This document shows positions 18,669-27,282 of a stretch of 64,000 nt of DNA, in pieces. The DNA comes from Coleofasciculaceae cyanobacterium. Its GTDB lineage: Bacteria > Cyanobacteriota > Cyanobacteriia > Cyanobacteriales > Xenococcaceae. The notes under the pieces are model-generated. The model did no database searches. It was given only the letters and a program-made list of their open reading frames with translations, and had not been told where the DNA came from. The stretch spans positions 248,001 through 312,000 of the forward strand of contig DATNPK010000111.1 in NCBI GenBank assembly GCA_036703275.1, given 5' to 3'. A program made the translations under genes and the position numbers. Each line of letters opens with the position of its first letter. Position 1 is the first letter of the stretch.

Positions 18669-21029
18669 TTACTGGCGATCGGCATAATAATGATTATAGT
18701 AATGATAAGAGCTAGTAGTGCGGTTGACCTGATTTGCGACTACTCCTAGAACGGGCACGTTAGACATTTTAATATTATCAATATTTTGCTTAAGTAAAGA
18801 GCGATCGGTCTTGCCAATTCTGACTACCAATATCACTCCATCAGTACGACTTGATAAAATTCTACCGTCGGCAAATCCTAATATTGGTGGAGTATCGTAA
18901 ATAATTAAGTCATATTTTCTACTGCTTTTTAAACGTTCCATCAAAGCGTACATTTTTTGAGAGGAGAGTAAGCGAGTCGGATCTGGGGGAATTTCTCCTG
19001 CCGTGATGATAGATAAATTTTCCCACTGAGGAACTTTGACAATTGCTTCTTCAACGTCTAGGCCAGTAGCTAAAACGTTACTCAAGCCTTCTTGATTCTC
19101 AATCCCAATCCAGCGATGAACTTGAGGACGGCGCAGATCGGCATCAATTAATAAGACTTTTTGCTCCATTGCTGCTGCTGCCTGTGCTAAATGACAGGAG
19201 ACAGTCGATTTTCCTTCCGAGGGAATAGAGGAGCTAATTACAAAAGAGCGGATTGAAGTGTCAGAGCCTAAAAGCTTGATATTAGTGTTAAGAGAGCGAA
19301 AAGACTCTAAGAAAGGAGAAGCACCATACCATTTTTGCTTACTATCGACAGCAGACCTTGGCGAAGCTTTAAAAGAGCGATTGAGATTAAGAGTGTTGTT
19401 ACCAATTTGTAATCGAGGCAAATTAACTTTTTCTTTTTTAGGTTCTACTAATAATTCATCTAAAGGTTTGAGATCTTTTTGTACTGGAATCAAACCTAAT
19501 ATAGGCAATTTTATTCTCTCTTTTAGCTCTTCTGAAGAGTGAAAAACTGGATCGAGACGCTCTGCTAATAGTGCTGCGGCACAACCTAACATTAAACCAG
19601 AAACTAAGCCTAACGCCAGGTTACGAACAGGATTAGGAGATATAGGATTTTCCGCTACGCTAGGTTGTGAAATCGCTTGCCAGGGAAGCGCTTGCTGCGC
19701 TCCTTGAAGCTGTAATTCTTCTTGAGCAGTTAAAAAGCGGTTTAAACTCTCGGTGGCTACAATTAGCTGTCTGTTTAAATCAGTATATTGACGGGCGATA
19801 ACAGGCATTTGCTTGGTCAAACTATTCAACTCAGCGATCGCTCCTTGTAGAACCCGCTCTCTAAGCTCAAGTATTTCGATTTTATTAGCGGCTTCAATAT
19901 ACTTTTGGTTGAGTCCCAGGCGTAAAGAGCTAGGAGAAGTTAAATTTGGCGTGTTTTCTACTGCATTGGTCAAATTTTGACCTAAAATTCCACTGGCTTC
20001 CTGCTGCAACAGTGCAAGTAAACGAGTTTTTTTATCTTCCAAAGCTTGAACAACTGGATTCTGGTCTGAAAAGCGGGAAGATTCTTTAGCTAGCTCTACC
20101 TCGACTTGCTGTAGCTCATCTAGCAAATTTTGGTATCGTGGTGATTCGCTTAGATAGCTTGCAGCTAACGCCTGTTGCGGTTCCAATCTCAGCTGATTTT
20201 GGAGCAAGGCGTATAAAGATTTTGTTTCTTTTAATTCAGCCTGAGTATTAAAGTATTTTTGCTCAAAATCAACCCGCTGCCTGGCTAATATTCCTGCTTG
20301 CTGTTCTGGATCTAATAGATTGTATCGCTGACGAAATTTTTGTAGCTTACCTTGCAACCGATCAACTCTTGACCTTACCTCTGGTAATTGCCTCTCAACG
20401 AAATCAATACCTTGTCTAACTTCTACTCTTCTTTCTTCTAAAGAATAACGCAGATAAGCTTCTGCCAAATTATCTAAAACAAACTGAATTTTGTTTGGAT
20501 CGCCATCAACGTAGGACACCTCTATTATTTTGGTTTCGTCTAGCTGCTCAATTTTTAGGGGAGACCTTTTCGGCTTGATTAGCTCATCATATTCGATTTC
20601 TGAATACTTAGTAGACAGATTTTTGACGATTGGTTCGAGAACGCGAGGGCTTTGCAGTACTTTAATTTGAGTTTCATAGTCTAATCCTCCTAAATCCTGC
20701 TGCAATATTGAAAGAGTATCGTCTTGCTCTTCGGTTACCGGCTCGACTAAAAGTTTGAAACTACCCTCATACTTTGCTTCCTGATTAAAAGTTACAATTG
20801 CCGATAAAGCAGTTACGCCAGCAACTACACCACAAATTAAACGCAAGCGATGTTTAACTATACTGGTTAATTGACGTAGATCGATACTATCTCCTTCGGC
20901 TTCTCCTGATTGGTCAACCACAGGTAAGGAATAGGCATAGGTATCGTTTGCATTTCTAAGACCAATCCCATTACCATTTCTATCTTTTGAAGGAAGATAA
21001 GTAGAACGATCTGAACTTCTATCGGGCAT
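18669..21029 (-). CDS. Wzc/CapB-type polysaccharide co-polymerase and tyrosine autokinase
   Basis: 786 residues from the ATG at 21029, with GAGGA about 12 nt upstream; a GTG at 21047 is the alternative. A Wzz-like domain with one helix near residue 55-75 is followed by a long coiled-coil periplasmic region and a second helix near 455-475. The cytoplasmic BY-kinase has Walker A (SSIPSEGKSTV, about residue 600), Walker A' (LLIDADLRRP) and Walker B (LIIYDTPP). The tail carries a tyrosine cluster (SYHYYNHYYADRQ) for autophosphorylation. It is expected to control chain length and export of exopolysaccharide with the outer-membrane protein encoded just upstream. Confidence 0.92.
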   Translation of the reverse strand: MPDRSSDRSTYLPSKDRNGNGIGLRNANDTYAYSLPVVDQSGEAEGDSIDLRQLTSIVKHRLRLICGVVAGVTALSAIVTFNQEAKYEGSFKLLVEPVTEEQDDTLSILQQDLGGLDYETQIKVLQSPRVLEPIVKNLSTKYSEIEYDELIKPKRSPLKIEQLDETKIIEVSYVDGDPNKIQFVLDNLAEAYLRYSLEERRVEVRQGIDFVERQLPEVRSRVDRLQGKLQKFRQRYNLLDPEQQAGILARQRVDFEQKYFNTQAELKETKSLYALLQNQLRLEPQQALAASYLSESPRYQNLLDELQQVEVELAKESSRFSDQNPVVQALEDKKTRLLALLQQEASGILGQNLTNAVENTPNLTSPSSLRLGLNQKYIEAANKIEILELRERVLQGAIAELNSLTKQMPVIARQYTDLNRQLIVATESLNRFLTAQEELQLQGAQQALPWQAISQPSVAENPISPNPVRNLALGLVSGLMLGCAAALLAERLDPVFHSSEELKERIKLPILGLIPVQKDLKPLDELLVEPKKEKVNLPRLQIGNNTLNLNRSFKASPRSAVDSKQKWYGASPFLESFRSLNTNIKLLGSDTSIRSFVISSSIPSEGKSTVSCHLAQAAAAMEQKVLLIDADLRRPQVHRWIGIENQEGLSNVLATGLDVEEAIVKVPQWENLSIITAGEIPPDPTRLLSSQKMYALMERLKSSRKYDLIIYDTPPILGFADGRILSSRTDGVILVVRIGKTDRSLLKQNIDNIKMSNVPVLGVVANQVNRTTSSYHYYNHYYADRQ

Positions 21030-21138
21030 TATTTTATCAATCCTCACAACGCGGATTATTTTAAATTATTCGCATAATGACCCATTGCCACTGCAAGATG
21101 TGGCAGAGCAATGGGCTAACACTTTAGCGCACTCTTAT

Positions 21139-22710
21139 CTAAAAGATGGCATTAAATAAACCAAATAGACCCCCAAGAGGGCTAGTTACATTACCAATAC
21201 TATCGCTAGTTGCGGTTGTACCAGAACGACCAACGACCACTACATCGTTTTGACCGAGAACTGGATTAGTTTCGTCATTAACTTCTGCGCCAAAATCGAC
21301 TTGAATTTTTCGCTTTTCTACCGTACCGTTTGGCTTAAGGCTAACCAGTTCGACCTCCTTACTGTTGGCACGCTGAGTATCAAATCCACCAGCAGCTAAA
21401 ATAGCCTGGTTGAGCGGAGTGTTTGGCTCTACTTCTACAGGACCTGGGGTAACTACTTCTCCTACGACATTAACTGTAATTGTCTCTGGAGAAAAAGTAG
21501 CTGAGGCAAGTTGACGTCTTTCTTCTTCGGTAGGTGCCTTTGCTTGAGGAATAAGGACTTTATCTCCTTCTTGCAAAATAATATCTTGGCTAGTATCTCC
21601 AGATTGAATAACCTCCCATAGATTAACCGCAATCGTCTTTTCTTCACCATTCCAGGCAGTACGTTTAATCTCTACTTGTTTAATATCTGCTAGAGGTTTG
21701 ATACCATTAGCAGCACTAATAGCCTGAGAAAGTCTGGGAGGAATTGACTCTTCTTTTCCTTGATTAGCTACATTAATACTATCTCTGCTGAGTAGTCCTG
21801 GTTGAATAAAATGAGAACCTGGACGATACACTTCTCCTACTACCGCTATCTTGATCGGTTTGTCTGATTGTAAGCCAAAGCTAGATTGAGCTAAACGATC
21901 TAGTTCAGAAGTATTAATTTTATCAGTTGTAGGTACAAAGATAGTGTCTCCATCTCGAAGAGAGATATCCTGCCTAATTTGATTTCTGGTTAGTAGATCC
22001 CAAAGATTAGCATTGTAAACAACTTCTTTGCCCTTATTTTCTCTGGTCACTCTGACGTTACGCACGTCAGCAATAGTAGTAATACCGCCAGCTTGTTCTA
22101 GCATATCAGTGACGGTAGGAAACTGAGGATTCTCAGCAGTTAGAGCAACCTCATAAGCTCCTGGATTGTCTATTTCTCCCGCAATACCAATTCTTAAGGG
22201 GCGAGGTGTAACTAAACCAACAGTAATAATTGGTCTTTTAAGATAAGTTGCATACTCTTTAGAAACTACATCAGAAGTTTGCTTGAGACTCAAACCTCTA
22301 ACATCAACTCGACCAACTAAGGGCAGACTAATAGTACCATCTACCAAAACAGGATATTGTCCGCTATATTCTTCTACCTGGAAGATATTGAGATTGATTG
22401 TATCGCCAGCTCCCAAAGTATAGTCAGTTTCCTCAGTCGCAAATTCTACGTTAGCTGGAGGTATAGGAGCTGTAACTTGTGTAGGGTTAGAGCTAGGAGC
22501 TGTCTGGTTTTCTAGGGGTGGTAAATCTCTATAGTTGAATTGTTGTGGTTCAGTTGATGATTGTCCTGAATTTGTATCTTGTAATTCAATAGTGTTGTCC
22601 TGAGCAATTGCTGGAGCCGATGCAAGAGCCAAACAGAAGAATAAAGCGATTGCGCTATAGCTATTAACTCGTTCTAAAAATAATTGATACAAAACAGAGG
22701 TAATTTTCAT
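21139..22710 (-). CDS. Wza-like polysaccharide export protein (SLBB domains)
   Basis: 523 residues. A signal peptide ends near APAIAQD (about residue 36), without a lipobox cysteine. The poly-export domain starts at YTLGAGDTINL (about 95). Three SLBB-type repeats follow: IGIAGEIDNPGAYEV, IAVVGEVYRPGSHF and VNVVGEVVTPGPVEV. It probably forms the outer-membrane/periplasmic channel for exopolysaccharide and works with the Wzc-like kinase 110 bp downstream. ATG start at 22710. No Wzx, Wzy or glycosyltransferase genes are adjacent, so the rest of the pathway must be elsewhere. Confidence 0.9.
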   Translation of the reverse strand: MKITSVLYQLFLERVNSYSAIALFFCLALASAPAIAQDNTIELQDTNSGQSSTEPQQFNYRDLPPLENQTAPSSNPTQVTAPIPPANVEFATEETDYTLGAGDTINLNIFQVEEYSGQYPVLVDGTISLPLVGRVDVRGLSLKQTSDVVSKEYATYLKRPIITVGLVTPRPLRIGIAGEIDNPGAYEVALTAENPQFPTVTDMLEQAGGITTIADVRNVRVTRENKGKEVVYNANLWDLLTRNQIRQDISLRDGDTIFVPTTDKINTSELDRLAQSSFGLQSDKPIKIAVVGEVYRPGSHFIQPGLLSRDSINVANQGKEESIPPRLSQAISAANGIKPLADIKQVEIKRTAWNGEEKTIAVNLWEVIQSGDTSQDIILQEGDKVLIPQAKAPTEEERRQLASATFSPETITVNVVGEVVTPGPVEVEPNTPLNQAILAAGGFDTQRANSKEVELVSLKPNGTVEKRKIQVDFGAEVNDETNPVLGQNDVVVVGRSGTTATSDSIGNVTSPLGGLFGLFNAIF

Positions 22711-22778
22711 AAAAATATCACAATGAAAAAGAGTAGATTATTGCGACTAGACTATCATTATTATCTCTTGAGGTTAAA

Positions 22779-23057
22779 ATGTCGAAAAAACAAAAACTAA
22801 AGTTCCCCTACTTAATTGGCTCAAAATGGACGGCCAAACAAAAAACATGGGGGTGGAGACATTTTCAGGTAACTAATCGCAAAAATCAAGGAAAATGGAT
22901 CTTTGCCGAGATGGTAGCATCTTGCGATTCTCAAACCCGCTTTTGGGTTAATGCGTCTCAGCTTAAGGACGATTCCTTATGGCTACCAGGATGGAAAACG
23001 CTCCAAGAGATAAAAAAAACTGAGAGCTATGGTGATGCTAATAATTCTAGCTATTAA
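22779..23057 (+). CDS. TIGR02450 family Trp-rich protein
   Basis: 92 residues, rich in tryptophan. The pattern GSKWTA, TWGWRHFQV, FAEMVASCD, RFWVNASQLK and LWLPGW matches the small Trp-rich TIGR02450 family. Function is unknown. ATG start with GAGG about 5 nt upstream. It is divergent from the Wza-like gene, with only 68 bp between start codons. Confidence 0.85.
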   Translation: MSKKQKLKFPYLIGSKWTAKQKTWGWRHFQVTNRKNQGKWIFAEMVASCDSQTRFWVNASQLKDDSLWLPGWKTLQEIKKTESYGDANNSSY

Positions 23058-23183
23058 TCTCGTTTATAAGTTTAAAGATTGAATCAAGTTGTTGCTAACA
23101 ATTTTAATAAAATGGCTTGAAAAGATAATAGCATTATCTTTGATAATTGTTTTTTGGTTTATAAATAAAAATTGTAAATATCA

Positions 23184-23360
23184 ATGAATAATGCACCAGT
23201 AACATTATTAAATATTGACAAAACAGACAAAAAAATTTTGCTGGTCGATCATCTTTCTTTAATTAGAGAAGAAGGAGAAATATTGGGTATTTTAGGAGCA
23301 AACGGTGCAGGCAAATCAAACACAATTCGGATGCTAACCACTCTATCACAACCAAATTAA
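23184..23360 (+). pseudogene. Truncated ABC transporter ATPase (N-terminal fragment)
   Basis: An ATG frame of 58 codons. After a linker (LLVDHLSL, EEGEILGILGANG) it reads GANGAGKSNTIRMLTTL, clearly an ABC ATPase Walker A region in which GKSTT has become GKSNT, then stops at TAA. The rest of the nucleotide-binding domain is absent. It is the 5' remnant of a multidrug/ABC-2-type ATP-binding gene, left between the Trp-rich gene and hisS. Confidence 0.8.
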
Positions 23361-23472
23361 TACGTTGGCTAGAAATATCTCGGCGAAGAGCGATCGCCTA
23401 TAATTACTAGTGAACGGGACTCGGTCTTCTGCGGTCAGTTTTTTCCAGACACAAAAGCAGCATAAGCAATAA

Positions 23473-24762
23473 ATGATTCAAGCATTAAGAGGAACAAGAG
23501 ATATTTTGCCAGAGGAAGTTGGATACTGGCAGTTAATTGAAGCAACGGTCAAAGAAATATTGGGTCGGGCGGTATATCAAGAGATTCGTACGCCAATTTT
23601 TGAGCAGACAGCATTATTTGAGCGCGGGATTGGAGAAGCTACTGACGTAGTAGGTAAAGAAATGTATACCTTTAGTAGTCGAGGAGATAAGTCTATTACT
23701 CTTAGACCTGAAGGTACGGCAGGAGTAGTCAGAGCTTATATTCAAAATAAGCTTCATGCCCAAGGAGGTGTACAGCGACTTTGGTATACGGGTCCGATGT
23801 TTCGTTATGAACGACCACAAGCTGGTCGTCAGCGTCAGTTTCATCAAGTCGGTTTAGAATTACTAGGCTGTGATGCTCCTCGTGCAGATGTCGAAGTTAT
23901 CGCCTTAGCTACTGATATTTTGCGCACTTTGGGTCTGAAAAATTTGCAGTTAGATATCAATTCGGTGGGAAATGGTGAAGATCGCGCTCAGTATCGTGAA
24001 GCTTTGGTTAGCTATCTCGAACCTTATCAAGCTGATTTAGATCGAGATTCACAAGATCGATTAACCCGTAATCCTCTACGAATACTAGATAGTAAAGACC
24101 CTAAAACTCAAGAAATTGCCCAAAATGCGCCTAAAATTACCGAGCATCTTAGTGCAAAATCGAAAAAACACTTTGATCTGGTGTTGCAGTTACTCACGGA
24201 CTTAAATATTAAATATCAGATCGATCATTGCCTAGTGAGGGGTTTAGACTACTATACTTACACTGCTTTTGAAATCAAATCTAATGATTTAGGCGCACAA
24301 GCAACAGTTTGTGGTGGTGGACGCTATGATGGCTTGGTAAAAGAACTAGGTGGTCCTGAAACTCAAGCGGTAGGTTGGGCGATTGGCATGGAAAGATTAG
24401 TATTGCTGTTGCAACAGCTAGAATCTAATCTTGTTAATATTCCCGATATGTATATTGTTTCTCGTGGTGAGGCAGCAGAAGCACAGGGATTGTTATTGGC
24501 GCAGAAGTTACGTAGCTTAGGTTTGAGTGTCGAACTAGATCTAAGCAGTAGTGCTTTTGGTAAACAGTTTAAAAGAGCCGATCGCAGTGGTGCAGTTGCT
24601 TGTTTGGTTTTAGGCGATGCAGAAGCGGAGAATAATACCGTTAACTTAAAATGGTTGGCATCGGCAGAACAACAGGCGATCGCTCAAAACGATTTATTAA
24701 AGATGGCAGAAGAGTTAAAGGTGAAAATTGCGAGATTGAAAAGTCCTGAAATAATCGCCTAA
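23473..24762 (+). CDS. hisS: Histidyl-tRNA synthetase
   Basis: 429 residues, normal class II HisRS length. It charges tRNA-His. Motif 1 region (GTRDILPEE near the N-terminus), motif 2 (MFRYERPQAGRQRQFHQ), the histidine-specific segments LVRGLDYYTYTAFE and GGGRYDGL, and motif 3 (AVGWAIGMERL) are all present. The C-terminal anticodon-binding domain starts near residue 330 (DMYIVSRGEAAE). ATG start at 23473; a degraded ABC gene fragment lies upstream, so the promoter must be in the roughly 110 bp between them. Confidence 0.97.
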   Translation: MIQALRGTRDILPEEVGYWQLIEATVKEILGRAVYQEIRTPIFEQTALFERGIGEATDVVGKEMYTFSSRGDKSITLRPEGTAGVVRAYIQNKLHAQGGVQRLWYTGPMFRYERPQAGRQRQFHQVGLELLGCDAPRADVEVIALATDILRTLGLKNLQLDINSVGNGEDRAQYREALVSYLEPYQADLDRDSQDRLTRNPLRILDSKDPKTQEIAQNAPKITEHLSAKSKKHFDLVLQLLTDLNIKYQIDHCLVRGLDYYTYTAFEIKSNDLGAQATVCGGGRYDGLVKELGGPETQAVGWAIGMERLVLLLQQLESNLVNIPDMYIVSRGEAAEAQGLLLAQKLRSLGLSVELDLSSSAFGKQFKRADRSGAVACLVLGDAEAENNTVNLKWLASAEQQAIAQNDLLKMAEELKVKIARLKSPEIIA

Positions 24763-24847
24763 AATGATTTAAAAGGCAACAGCCAATTTGCTAAATTTCC
24801 CAGCAGAGCCTTAAGATAATTGGAAGTAGATAGCAATCCAATTGACT

Positions 24848-25138
24848 ATGTCAGGTTTAAAAGAGAAATTAGAAAAAGATGTTGCCAATATTTCTTGGCA
24901 AGACTTGCAGCCTCACGCCAAAAGAGATGCCATTATCGTAGTTAAAGATGAGTTAGATCTTTCTGAAGTAGCAGTAGCGATCGCGCAAGACAATACACCT
25001 TCAGTTCAACGATGGATTAGCGAACAATTTATTTCTAAGCCAACTTCAGCAGAACTTACCCATTGGAATCAGACACCACAGAAAGAATTCACGGCTTTGA
25101 TTGTCCAGCCCTTTGTGATTGTTAAAGAAGCAAATTAA
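24848..25138 (+). CDS. DUF2288 family protein
   Basis: 96 residues from the ATG at 24848; a TTG two codons earlier is also open. The motifs LQPHAKRDAIIVV, LDLSEVAVAIAQDNT, VQRWISEQFI and ALIVQPFVIV match DUF2288. Function is unknown. Its stop overlaps, tail to tail by 4 bp, that of the convergent gene ending at 25135. Confidence 0.8.
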   Translation: MSGLKEKLEKDVANISWQDLQPHAKRDAIIVVKDELDLSEVAVAIAQDNTPSVQRWISEQFISKPTSAELTHWNQTPQKEFTALIVQPFVIVKEAN

Positions 25139-25563
25139 TCATTTTGGTGGCGCTGTAGTCCCGACTTAACCCAGGCGATGCAGTCTAACGGACAACTAAA
25201 TATTTTGGGTGCAGCGATATTGATTAACTTGTTTGGCGCGTAATGATCGTAAAAACACTTGTTAGCTTCTTGATGGATCACAATTAGATTGTGATGATAG
25301 GTATAACGCTGCCGAAAATAGCGCGATCCTTCTAAAATTAATTGGCTATCTAAATGTTGTTGGGCGATCGTTACAATCTCTTGTATTGTACTAGAATACA
25401 ACTGAGCAGGGTTTACTGCTTGGTGTAAGATGCTGGTGTAGCCTTGCTCTGATAGTAGAGAATAAGAGTAGATATTTTGACCATCAACGCAGCTAAAAAC
25501 GAAGGGAATAATCAAACATTCCTGATATGCTACAGATTTTTCGTAGAGAAACCGCTCGCTCAT
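25135..25563 (-). CDS. Conserved-looking hypothetical protein
   Basis: 142 residues, ATG start at 25563. A compact alpha/beta-looking protein without signal peptide or membrane helix, with scattered cysteines (CLIIPF, KCFYDHY, SCPLDC) and a histidine-rich turn (RYTYHHNLIVIHQE). I do not recognise the family. Codon use and the tight convergent packing against the DUF2288 gene (4-bp overlap) support a real gene. Confidence 0.6.
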   Translation of the reverse strand: MSERFLYEKSVAYQECLIIPFVFSCVDGQNIYSYSLLSEQGYTSILHQAVNPAQLYSSTIQEIVTIAQQHLDSQLILEGSRYFRQRYTYHHNLIVIHQEANKCFYDHYAPNKLINIAAPKIFSCPLDCIAWVKSGLQRHQND

Positions 25564-25715
25564 TTTGGTTTACTCCTCAATTGAACTGTATAGGCTGTTA
25601 TAAGTCAGTCTTTAATTATTATTTGATAGGGAAAAAGACACAATAACATTTTTTTCCCTATATTTTATTTAAGTTAGTACAATCTTGTTCTAAAGCTTAA
25701 AGCCGATCGCTTTTT

Positions 25716-27092
25716 TCAAAGCGTCAAAGATTGAGCGTCAGTTTCAATCAGAGTCGCCAGATCTTTCAAGAAAGCTGCTGCCTGTGCGCCATAAATAATG
25801 CGGTGATCGGAAGTAATATTCACCTTCATCTGGCGTTTTACTCCCATCATGCCTGAATCATCAGCTACCAATTGAGGTTTTGAGCCACCAACGGCTAAGA
25901 TTGAGCCTTGTCCTGGAGGCAAAATAGCATCAAAATTATCGACTCCAAACATTCCCAAATTGGAAAGGGTAAATGTCCCAGTAGTATATTCTTCGGGCTT
26001 GAGTTGTTTCGCTCGGGCGCGGGCGACTAAATCTTGCCAAGTGCGCGAGAGAGAATAAATATCCAGTCGATCTGCATTACGCAATACGGGAGTAATTAGT
26101 CCACCATCGGGCATAGCTACTGCCACAGCAACATTAATTTCCGAGTTGTAGCTAATGGCATCTTGAGTATAGCCAGCGTTAACCACAGGATGTTTTTGCA
26201 AGGTAACGGCGATCGCCTTAGCTAATAACGCCGTCATCGTCACGCCCTTGGGTTTGATTTGTTGATAAAGTTTATCTAAAGCATCAGTAGTAATGGTGTA
26301 AGCTACATGAAAAATAGGCACTTGCAAGCTTGCCACCATGTTTTGTACCACCGCTTTTTGCAGAGTATTAAAGGGTACAGTTTCACCAGGATTAACCTTG
26401 GCTGGGGCAGCAGCAGTTGCGGGAGCAGCAGTTGTGGGAGCAGCAGTTGCGGGAGCAGCAGTTGTGGGAGCAGCAGTTGTGGGAGCAGCACTAGGAGTAA
26501 CACGGGCAGCCACGACAGCAGGTGCAGAGTTAGCAGTAGCCTGAGGAACAACGCCCAAAGGAGTCGCAGCAGGAGTGCTTACAGGTTTACCTGAGGCTTG
26601 TTCGACATCACCCGCCGTAATTCTACCATAAGGACCACTTCCCTGAAGAGTTTTTAAATCCACACCCAACTGTTTAGCCAATTTTTTCGCTCTGGGTGAA
26701 GCAATAGTTCTGCCCGAGCTATTACCATTGCTGGATACGGTAGCAGTACTAACTTCTACTGGAGCGGTAACTGCTACGGGGGCTGCTTGTTCTGGTTTGC
26801 TTCCACCTTTTACATGATTCACCGCTTGTTGTTTAGCTGATTCAATTTCGGCTTCAGTTTCGGCTACTAAAGCGATCGCACTGCCTACAAGAGCTTCTTG
26901 TCCCGCCTCGACTAAGATAACTGCCAGGTAGCCTTCGTTAAAAGATTCAACGTCCATATCGGCTTTGTCCGACTCTACTACTAAGACCGTTTCCCCTTTT
27001 TCTACTTTGTCCCCAGGAGATTTAGTCCACTCGACAATTTTACCTTCGGTCATTGTGGAACTGAGGGCGGGCATGAATATATCGTGAATCAT
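25716..27092 (-). CDS. pdhC: Pyruvate dehydrogenase E2, dihydrolipoamide acetyltransferase
   Basis: 458 residues. The N-terminal lipoyl domain carries the lipoylated lysine in VVESDKADMDVES (near residue 44). The peripheral-subunit-binding domain (ASPRAKKLAKQLGVDL to GRITAGDVEQA) spans about 131-167. An Ala/Pro/Thr-rich linker (about 195-235) contains 15-bp-scale repeats. The catalytic domain ends in SDHRIIYGAQAAAFL. The active histidine is present, but the aspartate of the usual HRxxDG is Tyr, as I recall for cyanobacterial and plastid E2. It transfers acetyl groups to CoA in the pyruvate dehydrogenase complex. E1 and E3 genes are not adjacent. Confidence 0.93.
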   Translation of the reverse strand: MIHDIFMPALSSTMTEGKIVEWTKSPGDKVEKGETVLVVESDKADMDVESFNEGYLAVILVEAGQEALVGSAIALVAETEAEIESAKQQAVNHVKGGSKPEQAAPVAVTAPVEVSTATVSSNGNSSGRTIASPRAKKLAKQLGVDLKTLQGSGPYGRITAGDVEQASGKPVSTPAATPLGVVPQATANSAPAVVAARVTPSAAPTTAAPTTAAPATAAPTTAAPATAAAPAKVNPGETVPFNTLQKAVVQNMVASLQVPIFHVAYTITTDALDKLYQQIKPKGVTMTALLAKAIAVTLQKHPVVNAGYTQDAISYNSEINVAVAVAMPDGGLITPVLRNADRLDIYSLSRTWQDLVARARAKQLKPEEYTTGTFTLSNLGMFGVDNFDAILPPGQGSILAVGGSKPQLVADDSGMMGVKRQMKVNITSDHRIIYGAQAAAFLKDLATLIETDAQSLTL

Positions 27093-27282
27093 AGTGTACG
27101 AGCTTCTGTTTGTAGTTAGTTACTGATATTGAGAATTAAAGGAAAATAAATGCTTTTTTCCCAGCCTTAAGCTGTAATTGTGCCTTGATTACAACCTATG
27201 ATAATAACATCGATCGCAATTCTCAGACTGACCAAGTACGAGCTAATCTGTGACTGAATAAATACTTAATAAGTCGATCTAC

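Noticed and set aside
26307-26594. Plus-strand open frame with serine/cysteine/glycine repeats
   Set aside because: It is antisense to the Ala/Pro/Thr linker of the pyruvate dehydrogenase E2 gene; the repeats reflect the linker codons.
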